A DNA stretch of 64,000 nucleotides from the NCBI RefSeq assembly GCF_954871325.1, contig NC_088778.1:14287666-14351665 (forward strand), in the 5' to 3' direction. This document shows positions 1 to 10,718 of the stretch, in pieces. The notes below the pieces were generated by a model. The model had not been told where the DNA came from. It ran no database searches and was given only the letters and a program-made list of their open reading frames with translations. Origin of the DNA: Gordionus sp. m RMFG-2023. Lineage: Eukaryota; Nematomorpha; Gordioida; Chordodea; Parachordodidae. Each line of letters starts with the position of its first letter. Position 1 is the stretch's first letter. A program made the translations under genes and the position numbers.

Positions 1-727
1 TTTTTATTAAATAAAAAATAGGTCCGTGAAGTTGGCCCCACAATTTTTGATTTTCAATGGTTTATCAGTTGGTGTGATTAGTACCCGATTTGTACCGTTT
101 CAGTTCGATTTGTACCATCACCTTTTTGAGATATTCAAAGAATAAAATGGGGGGCCAACTTCACGACAGCCCCCCCCCCAACTTTTGAACTTAAAAATAA
201 AAAGTGAATAGGTCGATAGAGAATGATTTGTACCGTTTTCAGTTCGATTTGTACCATCACCGTTTTCCAGCTATTGACCGTTGAAAATATGGCGCCAAAA
301 ATAAAAAACACTCAAAATTTTTTTTTTAAGTTTTTTAACGTACAACGGTAGAGAATTTTTTTCTCTTCCTAATGATGCCTCAAATTAAGCTTTATCTTTA
401 TTATTTATTTTGGAAATCAAATTTTAAACCTTATATTATAGCGTGAAGTTAGCCCCCCCCCCCCCAATATTCAAAATTTGAGATTTTTCAAATTTTTAAA
501 ACGGGATTGATTTGTACCGTTTCAAACTCGATTTGTAACATCACCGTTTTCCAGCTATTGACCGTTAAAGATATGGTGCCAAAAATAAAATACACTCAAA
601 ATTTATTTTTTTTAAAAAAAAATTTTTTACGTACAACGGTAGAGAATTTTTTTCTCTTCCTAATGATGCCTCAAATTAAGCTTTATCTTCATTATTTATT
701 TCGGAAATCAAATTTTAAACCTTATAT

Positions 728-2401
728 CAGAATCCTGCAGGCCCGGCCCTAAACCCCGGGCAGGGCCGGGCCGTATTTTAAATTTTTAAATATACCTGGG
801 CCGGGCCTAAAAAAAATTTTTTTAAACATATCCGGGCCGGGCCTAAAAATTTTTTTTTTAATATATCCGGGCCGGGCTGGGCCTAAGATTGTTAAACCCG
901 GGCCGGGCCTTAATATTTTTTATAAAAATTTTTACATTATGAGTTTATGGTTATAAGATTATATTATATTATAGTTATGATTAATATAATATTGGGTGAT
1001 GGTTAACACTACCTAACAACCCACAGATCGATCTAATTATTAATTTCCTGCAAATTTATTCAAAGTATTAATATATTTTTTTATAATTCATATCTAAATT
1101 TTTAGAATATATTTTACCAAAACAATCAAATAAAGGAATATCACTTCTTAAAGTTTGTAATACCTTTCAAAGCGAAAAGGAGAAATAAAATTGATTTTAC
1201 TTAATATAAAGCATTTTTTAATTGAAAAATTTGTTTTACACAAGTATCATTTTATTTATCTTTTTCTCTGTCCCAAATTCAAGCAATTACGTATGTAGTC
1301 AGGGACAGATCGCAAAATGACGGAAAACTATATAAAAGATTATATTAAATTACAAGAGGCTCAGGAAGTAAATGAAATACCATCGACCAGTCAAATTACG
1401 ACTGTTGTTAAACAAACTGAATCGTTTTATGACAAATGGGGCGATGGTAATTCTGGTAATATGTCAATACCCGATGATGAATATTATAATTACATAAATA
1501 ATAGATAAAACATTTAAGGTGGATAATTTGTTAGAGTGGTGGGCGGCTCATCAAAGCGAATTTCCAATTTTAGCAAAATTGGCAATTCCTGCTTTAAGTG
1601 CAAGCTGTGAGCGGAATTTTTCCACTACTGGGAGAATTCTTGAAGAAAGAAGAAGTTATCTTCAACCTGAAAAGGTAGATATGCTTCTCTTTCTTCATGA
1701 TAATTTGTGAATTTTTAATATCTTTCTTGAGTATAGGGTTTCGTCAATCATGCTGGTTTTTTACTTTGCAAACTGTCAAATATTTATTGCATTTATTATA
1801 TTTACCTTGAGTCATGAAAGTTTTTAATCCAACATTTTTCATTATTTTTTTTTACAATATTATATAATACAATTATCTTCTTTTGTTAAAAATTTATATT
1901 ATAAAATAAATTATATTAATATTGTGCAATTAGATTATATTTTCAAAATACTATTTATTATACATGCATTTTTTAAATAGCGATTTATTTTTATTTTATA
2001 AATTAAATAGTAAATTAAATACAATATATTATATTCTCAAAATATTTTCCATTTTTATAAATGCAATATAAAATATAGTATATGCTCAAAATATCCATTT
2101 TTATAAATAACAGTTTTATAATTTTTATAAATTCAATATAATATTCTCAAAATATTAGCTTTTTACATGTATTTTTTAAATAATAGCGATGATACTCGCT
2201 GAAAAATATGGTAAAATACCTCATAGGTGAATTTTTGTATATACCAGGTCGAATATAATTTTAAAAATTTCGAGCCGGGCCTGAAATTTTTTTAAATATC
2301 CGGGCCGGGCCGTAAAAAATTTTTTTTTAAAATATCCGGGCCGGGCCTAAAAAATTTAAAACCGGGCCGGGCCGTGCAAATGGTACCTCTGCAGGTCTCT
2401 G
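728..2401. mobile_element. hAT element inside the foldback element, perfect 8-bp TSD
   Basis: The ends are CAGAATCCTGCAGG on the left and, read inward from the right, CAGAGACCTGCAGAGG. Both are followed by several GGGCCGGGCC blocks separated by A/T runs. CCTTATAT is duplicated exactly at 720-727 and 2402-2409. Removing the element restores the subrepeat word CCTTATATTATAGCG, which confirms the borders. Inside, 1317-1710 encodes the end of a hAT transposase; the rest is AT-rich and non-coding, so this is an internally decayed copy. Confidence 0.88.
1317..1710 (+). pseudogene. hAT transposase, C-terminal dimerisation region
   Basis: The first frame (1317-1508) encodes an acidic linker. The second (1519-1710) encodes the hAT dimerisation domain: LEWWAAHQSEFPILAKLA, then IPALSASCERNFSTTGRI, then a final segment ending LQPEKVDMLLFLHDNL. 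The A-x-S-A-x-C/V-E-R-x-F-S block is characteristic of the family. The two parts lie in different frames with a stop between them, so at least one frame change separates them. The BED finger and the DDE catalytic region are missing. It lies within the 728-2401 transposon and ends with a normal family terminus (HDNL then stop). It is a transposon pseudogene, not a host gene. Confidence 0.85.
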
Positions 2402-3834
2402 CCTTATATTATAGCGTGAAGTTAGCCCCCCCCCCCTCCCCATATTCAAAATTTGAGATTTTTCAAATTTTTAAAACGGGATTGATTTTTACCGTTTCAA
2501 ACTCGATTTGTACTATTACCGTTTTCCAGCTATTGACCATTAAAGATATGGCGCCAAAAATAAAAAACACTCAAAATTTTTTTTAAGTTTTAACGTACAA
2601 TGGTAGAGAATTTTTTTCTCTTCCTAATGATGCCTCAAATTAAGCTTTATCTTCATTATTTATTTTGGAAATCAAATTTTTAAACCTTATATTATAGCGT
2701 GAAGTTAGCCCCCCCCACCCGATATTCAAAATTTGAGATTTTTAAAACGGGATTGATTTGTACCCGATCTGTACCGATTGGTGCCGTTTCAAACTCGATT
2801 TGTACTATTACCGTTTTCTAGCTATTGACCGTTAAAGATATGGCGCCAAAAATAAAAAACACTCAAAAATTTATTTTTTTAAAAAATTTTAAACGTATAA
2901 CGGTAAGGAATTTTTTCTCTTCCTAATGATGCCTCAAATTATGCTTTATCTTTATTATTTATTTCGGAAATCAAATTTTAAACCTTGGCGCCATATCTTT
3001 AACGGTCAATAGCTGGAAAACGGTAATAGTACAAATCGAGTTTGAAACGGTACAAATCAATCCCGTTTTAAAAATTTGAAAAATCTCAAATTTTAATTAT
3101 GGGGAGGGGGCTAACTTCACGCTATAATATAAGGTTTAAAATTTGATTTCCGAAATTAATAATGAAGATAAAGCTTAATTTGAGGCATCATTAGAAAGAG
3201 AAAAAAATTCTCTACCGTTGTACGTTAAAAAATTTAAAAAAAAATAAATGTTGAGTGTTTTTTATTTTTGGCGCCATATCTTTAACGGTCAATAGCTGGA
3301 AAACGGTAATAGTACAAATCCTGTTTGAAACGGTACAAATCGGTACAAATCAATCCCGTTTTAAAAATTTCAAATTTTGAATATCGGGGGAGCTAACTTC
3401 ACGCTATAATATAAGGTTTAAAATTTGATTTCCGAAATAAATAATGAAGATAAAGCTTAATTTGAGGCATCATTAGGAAGAGAAAAAATTATTTACCGTT
3501 GTACGTTAAAAAACTTTAAAAGAATAAATTTTGAGTGTTTTTTATTTTTGGCGCCATATTTTCAACGGTCAATAGCTGGAAAACGGTGATGGTACAAATC
3601 GAACTGAAATCGGTGCAAATCATTCTCTATCGACCTATTCACTTTTTATTTTTAAGTTCAAAAGTTGGGGGGCTGTCGTGAAGTTGGCCCCCCATTTTGT
3701 TCTTTGAATATCTCAAAAACGGTGATTGTACAAATCGATCTGAAAACGGTACAAATCGGGTACTAATCACACCCACTGATAAACCATTGAAAATCAAAAA
3801 TTGTGGGGCCAACTTCATGGACCTATAAAAATTG

Positions 3835-4079
3835 AGATTAAATATCAAATAATTTAAAATTCTATTTTTACTTAATATTATTGGAAAAAAATATATTTAC
3901 TAGCTTATTACAACTTAAATTTTATTTTTCAATTGCCAAATTTAACAAACATATATCCATAAGAGGGCTCCTTAAATATGAATATATCATCTTAGGATAC
4001 CAGAATGATTATTGGTTAGCGCTGTTTTTATATTTGGGTGTAAATACATGGTTTGACATTTAATTAATGAGTAGGTTTT
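3835..4079. other. AT-rich spacer, no supported gene
   Basis: A 60-codon open frame at 3881-4063 has no recognisable motif and no splice or promoter context that I can support. The stretch separates the foldback element from the satellite block. Confidence 0.5.
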
Positions 4080-4703
4080 GAATCGAAAAATAATATAAAA
4101 TTTGCAAGGCACATATTGCTGGCGTTATTGATCAAAATCTCTTCATTTTTGGTTTATTCGTGTATATTTAGGTGTTAAGCATTATTCTAAAAAATATTAT
4201 GATTTGACCGAATGCCGAGCACAAAACCGATCACTTATTAAATATTCGATCGACCGTATTTTGTAGTAATATTAATTGAAAAATGTTCATTTTTGTTTAA
4301 TTTATCTATAAATACGTGTAAAACATTATCCCAAAAAATATTGAAAAAACGTGATTTGACCAATAACCGATTTGAAACCGGCCCAATGACTAAATACTGC
4401 ATTGCTGGGTTATCCATGGAAAATTTTTTATTTTTGGTTTATACGTGTACATATGCGTGATGACAGGTTTGTTAACCGATCTTTTTAAAACGATCGAAAC
4501 ACGATCACGATCTTTTATAAAAAAGAGGATCGAAATCCAGGATCAACCTTTTTTTAAAAAAAAAATCGCGATCACGATCTTTTTTTCTATTTAAATTTCT
4601 GAAGGAAATTTCTGACCGATGCAAAATTAACTAATATAAAAATAAATTAAATATGGTAGAAATTTATTGTAATTGAATAATAAATATAACAATTATAATA
4701 TAT

Positions 4704-7700
4704 TTATTTATAATTAAAATTAGCTTTTAATAATAAAATTTTTTCTAAATTATCATCATTTAAATATCCACGTCTTTCATTTAGAACATGTTTAGCTCAA
4801 GCGCTCCACAGGAGCGCTTGATGGCAAAGGTGTATTATATTCAATAAATATTTTTTTAAAATTAATATAAGTATTAAAAATATTCATGGAATCATCATTT
4901 GAATAAAAAATTTTTTTAACGGAACAAGCATTTTGTACAGTATTTTTCCCAAAAAAAGCATCAATGTCATCCATACATTCTTTTGAGGTATCCGCATATG
5001 GTTGTTCCTGCATATTTTCCAAATGGGCAACTAATCTTTTTTTTACCATTATATTTTGTGGCAGATTAATATAAGGCCAATTAAGTTTAAATTTAGGGTG
5101 AATCATGGCTGCCAAAATGTTACTCTTCATACAGTGAAGGAAATCTATATTATGAAATGATAATTGATTTATTATTAAATAAGTGTTCATTTTATTCATA
5201 TAAATCAAATCAAGTATCTGCAAAACTTAACCCTTTTAAATTTTACAGTCAAGTCTGGCACATCATCTGTCTGGTATTTATTTATTGGGTCATATCATAA
5301 ATATTGATTAAATGTAAACTTAATACTTAATATACTAAGAAATTAACATTGTAATTTATTTACAAAGAATATTAATCAAAATATTAGCTTAAAATTCAAA
5401 TAATCTATAAATTTTTAATGTCTTCAAAGGCCCATTAATATTTTACTAGATATCAGAGGTTTAGTAGAACTGGCCTGTTAAAAATATTTTACTAAATTTG
5501 CCAGATCTTTGCAATTTTTCAATATATTTTGCAGATATCTGATAATATAAAATAATTGCATAAAAAAATATTACCTTTTATCAATACCTCTAAGAACACT
5601 ATCTACAAGGGGCTGACAATACCGCAGGCAGCTAAATTTCGCTAATTTATCTATCAATATCGATAGAACGGGAGTTAGATATCCCTGCTCCATATTATCC
5701 TCCCGTTCCAAGATTTTTAACGAGATCGCCAAAGGTTCCATAACCTATAAAATTTAAATTTATTTAGAGAATATTATTGTATTACTGTTGCATACTCTTT
5801 AACAAAAAAACATTCCTCTTGCCTAAACATTGCAAATCCAATTTGATCACATACTTGTTCTACTTCTGAAAACTTTTCAGAAAGCATCTTATCTATTAAT
5901 TTCATGGATTGGTAATAAGAATTCCATCTTGTCTTGTTGGGAGCTATTAAATATCTTACCAATTTCTCCAATAAAATATCCGCCATTTTTGACGACATAT
6001 TTTGTTTATTAACTAAAGCAAAACATTTTGCAAAAGTGGATCTAGATATTCGTTTATAATTGAGATCACTATCTGCCATCTCCGCATCTGTTGTTGCAAT
6101 AAGGTTAAGATTATGGCAACAACAACGTTGATGTTTTGGTAGGCTGATAGTAGGAATAATTGGGTCATCAACGGATAATATGTCATCCAAATTTATCAAT
6201 TCCATATCCTCACTATCTTCTTCATTTTCTCCAAAAACTCTAGAAAAAATAAATTTATTTAAATATTTTTTGCTAAATATAAATATTACTTAAATGCCTT
6301 GACAAAGTTGATTCCATTGTCAGTCACCATCTTCACCACCTTATTATGAATTTTATAGAACTTGTGGATACCCATGATTTCGTTGGCCAAAGCATCATAT
6401 GTTTGCCTCCCAATTATCCCTCAGTGCCAAAGCGGCTGACCTTCTCTTGAGGGTTAACGGATCCAGCCAATGTGCAGTAAGTCCAATAAAAGCCCTAATA
6501 AAATATACATTATAAAATTCATATAAATATAATATACCTTCGATGACCACTCCAACAATCAGCAGTGGTGCATACATAAGAAACTTCAGACAAATCTCTT
6601 ATAAAATTTGTCGTCATATAAGAGAAGGAAGTAGATATCCTGTTGCCCAGTGTTTGGCGACAAATAATTTTTGTCGCAGGAGAAAAAGTTTTAATCATTT
6701 TTTCAAATGAAGGATCATCAACCAGAGACAGTGGTTGGAAGGTGTCAATAATAAAATCCATGATAACCTTGTCTGCTGTTTTTTGCGATACAGCTGGAAT
6801 GTTTAGATTGTTAAAATTTAATTTAGATTGTCTGGATTTGCAACCAGAACCACTTTGGTTTTGCAGTGATATATTTTTTTGTGTAGAGAATTCGTTGAGG
6901 TGTTTGGTAATCTCATTTTTAAATTCACTGTGCTTTTTCTTTATAAAAGAAAAAAATAGTATGTATCAAAGTTGGATGAAAATAACTTCTCCTGAATCAA
7001 ATTTCATTTTTAAAATTTTATATGGAAATTTAAAGTTAAAAAAAACAATGTACAGGCTGAATGTAAAACCTATATAAACAAAAAAATGATAAAGGGTTCA
7101 ACACAAATTTTGTTAAACATATTAAAGTATATTATTTAATTTATATATGGTTAAAAAAGGTTCATATAGGTTATTTTAAATTTTAAGTTTACAATATTGT
7201 CTTCGTCTATCATTATTAAAAGTTGCCCAAGATGATATGGGCTAAAGATTTTGATAACATATTTTCCTATATATGAATATAATTAGCCTTTTTGGCATTT
7301 AAGAACTATGGATTAAGGGTTCAACAAATTTTGTTAAACATATTAAAGTATGTTTTATTAGTGGTTAAAAGGGGGTAGGTTATCTTAAAAATTTAAGTTT
7401 ACAATATTGTCTATCATTATTAAAAATTGCCCAAGATGATATGGGCCAAAGATTTTGATAAAGTATTTTCCTATTATGAATATAATGAGGCTTTTTGGCA
7501 TTTAAGAACTTATGGATTGAGTCAAATGATACAAAAAATACTTTCAATTCAAAATATATTATTAAAAAAAGCCCTAAAAATGTTGTCAAGAGGATTATAT
7601 AATCAAGCTCAAACTGAAACTATAATACCAATTGATTAGATTTAACATATTATAATAAAGAAATAATAGAATAGATATTTATTTTTCTTTTGGTGAAACA

Positions 7701-8303
7701 TTGCTAAGTTCAATACAAATAACATTGAACTGGATGTTTTAATTATATTAAAGAAAGTCAAAATACATTATAAAGGCTTAATTATTAGTTATTACACTTC
7801 CATTTATTATAAATACTCTTCTTTTGAAAATTAAACTAATATAATAGTAATATTAAAAAATAAATGCCTAATTATTATAAATAAATAACAAAACCAAGAT
7901 TAACTCTTCATCAAATATTTTATTAATTATACTGTATCTAATAATTCATTTTTTTATAAAGAATCTGTATCTAGATTCTATTTCTGTAGGACCTGCTCAA
8001 CTCAGGAATGTAATAAATTAAATTTAAACATGTTGACATTAAGATTATCAAATAAAAAATTTTTTAAAGAATTACTTGTAAATGTCTCTTTAAGTTCGAG
8101 GATGATATTTTGGAAGATGATATTATCTTCTTACAGAGACGGCATTTGGTGCTGATCATATTATAAGAGTTGCTTTCATCCATTTCACATAAAGTAAAAT
8201 ACTTACGTAATTTCAAAAATGGTAAAAGATTCTCATTCTCACTTATATCTGCTGTTACATCAATAGTAGAAGCAATAGAATCTTCTAAACTTATAATGGA
8301 CAT
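4704..8303 (-). pseudogene. hAT transposase with BED zinc finger, six exons
   Basis: This transposase catalyses cut-and-paste movement of the surrounding element. Predicted exons, in order, are 8303-8076, 6938-6538, 6494-6290, 6239-5786, 5744-5575 and 5144-4704, each bounded by GT/AG on the minus strand. Joining exons 1 and 2 completes a BED finger: CRLC, then H-L-Q-K-K-H. Exons 2 and 3 join as TTADCWSGHRRAFIG, the usual start of the catalytic core; ADC holds its first Asp. Exon 3 holds VTDNGINFVKAF, exon 4 LPKHQRCCCHNLNLIATTD and TRWNSYY, and exon 6 IHPKFKLNW and SSAPVERL. Three single-base frame changes are inferred: after SAALALR in exon 3, near the start of exon 6, and after PVERL near the C-terminus. 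The copy should therefore be inactive. Intron 1 is long (about 1.1 kb); the others are 41-51 bp except the 430-bp last one. Confidence 0.85.
7089..7518. repeat. Two-copy tandem duplication in hAT intron 1
   Basis: The block beginning AAGGGTTCAACA near 7092 is repeated from about 7315, with shared words TTTTGTTAAACATATTAAAG, TTGCCCAAGATGATATGGGC and TTTTTGGCATTTAAGAAC. The copies are about 220 bp long and differ by small indels. A 70-codon frame (7427-7639) spans copy two but is not conserved in copy one, so I do not call it a gene. Confidence 0.75.
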
Positions 8304-9045
8304 TTACATTTACCTATTAAAATAAATATTAATATATTATTATAAATTTATATTAAATAACTTGTAAGAGCTCTAAATCTCGTAAAATTTAGGAAATGAA
8401 TAAATATATCTATAAAATAAATGGTGGAATGGAAGTTGATAAAATATGAAGATAGATATTTTTTTTAAAAATAATATTTTAATTTAATTTTCAAAATTTT
8501 TATTTTATTTATTGCTTTTTAAGTAAAAAATTAATTTTTAAAAAGATCGGGATCGAATTTTAAACAAAATGATCTCGATCCTCAATTTAATTCAGAATCA
8601 TAAATCTCGTAAAATTGACAAATTTGCGATCGAATCCAGGATCGTCGATCTTTTGATTCGATCTTTTAACAACTCTGCGTGGTAAGCATTGTCCTAAAAA
8701 ATATTATGATTTGACCGAATGCCGAGCTCAAAACCGACAACTTACTAATTATTCGATCGACCGAATTTGGTAGTAATATTAATTGAAAAATATTCTAAAA
8801 ATATCGTGATATGACCGATAACCAATTTGAAACCGAAATACTGCATTGCTGGCGTTATCCATGGAAAATCTTTTATTTTTTGTTTATACGTGTACATTAA
8901 TGTGTTAAGCATTATCCTAAAAAATATTTTGAAAATATTATGATTTGACTGGATATCGAGCACAAAACCGACCACTAACTAAATATCCGATCAAATTTGA
9001 TAGTAATATTAATTGAAAAGTTTATTTTTGTTTATTCAACGAAAT

Positions 9046-10718
9046 GTTAATTCTAACCGAAGGCAATAATACAGTCGGATCGGACGAAATCTTGGCCAAC
9101 GAGGAACGCTCCCCTGGTCCCGAGGACTGCCTTACCTACCCCGCAATAACATACTCTTTAATACTTGATAACCTTTGGCACTAATACATTATATAGCAAT
9201 TATAAATTAATAATTAGTACACATATTTATGTTAATAAAACACAAATATCGGGGATAATAGGCCGCCAAACCCAGATACTTAATTTTATATAGCGCTGAT
9301 AAGCCCCGCTATATGATCGATAGATCTATTTGCTAAGCATTGTAAAGTCGATAGACTTCCCTGGTCTTAGGGTCGAAAACTTATTAGGGATACCCTCTTC
9401 GGGTGAGCAGAAATAAAGTCCTATGCATATAAATGCCAATACAAGGTTATAAAATTACTTTTTATCAAATTTGAATTAAAAACCTTTTTAAATCACCAAG
9501 GATACCCTTTAAAATTTCCGACCATAATGTAATAAGCCATGATTTATATAATACAATGTAAACTCCGCCATGTTTTTGTTTACCAAATTGTAACCATTTG
9601 TATTATATTGATAATTGTTTATAGCGATCGTCTTTACTTTAAAATTGTAGATATATAGTTTAAATAAAGACAATTAGAAGGGCCTGACACAGCCTCAGCT
9701 TATCAAATTAAATATGGCAGGAAATCAGACATTTTTAAAACAATATGATTAATAATTATATAATAATTTTAAATAACGGCTAATATTTAAAATTATTTAT
9801 TTATTTGTTTATTATTTTTTTACGTACTTTCACTTTTCATTTAATTTAAATTTTAGGGAAATGCCAAAATATTTTTTAAAAAATTATAATTTAAATTTTT
9901 TTTTAAATTTTCATGAAAGTGAAAAATACTAGGCATTCAGGTAATCTCGACGGAGGTGGAGGGAGGAATAATTTTTTGTAATATTGAAGTTTTTTGTTGG
10001 AACATTAAAAATTTATTATAATTAATGTTAGATATGAGAATTTAGAGTATACAAATAATATAGAATAAATAAAATTAAATACTAATTACTTTATTAAATA
10101 ATATTAATTGTAATTTAATAAATTAACATAAAAGGAAAAGTAACAAAAATTAAAAAGCAACTAAAATTTATAAAAATTTCTTCTTAATATTACATTTTAT
10201 TTCTTTATATTTATACTAATAAAATTCATTAACAAAAGTATTGATCATACTTATTGTTTAAGTATGTAATAAAATACTTTCGATTTGCGCAAGACTATTA
10301 TTGTTTTGGTTGTCTTCTCGATGGACTACAAACTTGCTGATGACGTATCACAAATGTTAACTTCACCTGACTTCGAATTAGCTCCAATATTATGATGTTT
10401 ACTGAAAATATGTCTTTTAAGATTAGCTGTGAAATTAACATATATATGTATTAGAAGGTTATTAAATTATTTCTAACCTAGGTAGGCTGAATGCAAAAAT
10501 AAAACAATTGATGGTAACCGAATAAATTGGTTCAAAAAACGAAATGGAACTAAAACTAATAAACAACTAAATTATTTAAATTATTGACTAAAACATTTTA
10601 ATATAGAGGATATACTAACTAGTTGACCTTGGTTCTTAAAGTCAAAGCTATTTTAAAAAACTTGACTTTTTTTATAAACAATATAATGTATAAGATTCAA
10701 CTTTAACAAATTCATCAC
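9046..10718. other. Intergenic, no supported gene
   Basis: From about 9050 to 9420 the base composition is clearly less AT-rich than the surroundings (for example CCCCTGGTCCCGAGGACTGC near 9110). No open frame or family motif was recognised there. From 9421 to 10718 the sequence is AT-rich with nothing I can support. Confidence 0.5.

Larger units (their letters stand above)
270..3560. repeat. About 283-bp subrepeats, inverted about position 2985
   Basis: The landmark GCGTGAAGTTAGCC occurs at 441, 2414 and 2697 on the plus strand and inverted, ending near 3122 and 3404. Spacing is 283 bp on the left (about 291 bp across the excised hAT) and 282 bp on the right. Each unit holds a poly-C run, then TTTGTACCGTTTCAAACTCG, GGCGCCAAAAATAAA and a conserved CCTAATGATGCCTCAAATTA block. 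Small reading frames in these units recur with the repeat and are not genes. Confidence 0.8.
20..3825. mobile_element. Foldback-like element with long inverted arms
   Basis: The first about 270 bp, starting AGGTCCGTGAAGTTGG, return as a close inverted copy at about 3555-3825, ending CCAACTTCATGGACCT. Inside these ends, tandem subrepeats run in one orientation to about 2985 and in the opposite orientation from about 2986, with almost no spacer. The flanks are a 9-bp near-duplication: ATAAAAAAT at 11-19 and ATAAAAATT at 3826-3834 (8 of 9). Long inverted arms made of subrepeats are the hallmark of foldback elements, and a 9-bp TSD fits a MULE-related mobiliser; that link is inference. The left arm is longer because it carries one more subrepeat and a 1.67-kb hAT insertion. 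No transposase of its own is visible. Confidence 0.75.
4464..8677 (-). mobile_element. BED-type hAT transposon, 4.2 kb, multi-exon
   Basis: The ends are CAGGTTTGTTAACCGATC on the left and, read inward on the minus strand, CAGAGTTGTTAAAAGATCG. The subterminal regions are packed with GATCG/CGATC words on both sides (4490-4580 and 8545-8665). The flanks CGTGATGA (4456-4463) and CGTGGTAA (8678-8685) form an 8-bp TSD with two transitions, and joining them restores the interrupted satellite. The element carries a full set of hAT transposase exons on the minus strand, so it is a formerly autonomous copy with light decay. Confidence 0.88.
4080..9045. repeat. Roughly 290-bp satellite, split by the hAT at 4464-8677
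   Basis: Repeat landmarks are ATTGCTGGCGTTAT near 4110, 4400 and 8840; TTAAGCATT...CTAAAAAATATT near 4165, 4320, 8690 and 8915; and ATTCGATCGACCG near 4245 and 8750. Spacing is about 290 bp between the first two units. It is shorter, about 220 bp, for the unit that resumes after the hAT is removed. Each unit alternates two related halves, one with ACCGAATGCCGAGC and one with ATAACCGATTTGAAACCG. Only parts of three units are present. Confidence 0.7.

Noticed and set aside
507-752. 81-codon open frame
   Set aside because: It lies in the foldback subrepeats, recurs in part at 2374-2586, and crosses the hAT border at 728, so it is not a gene.
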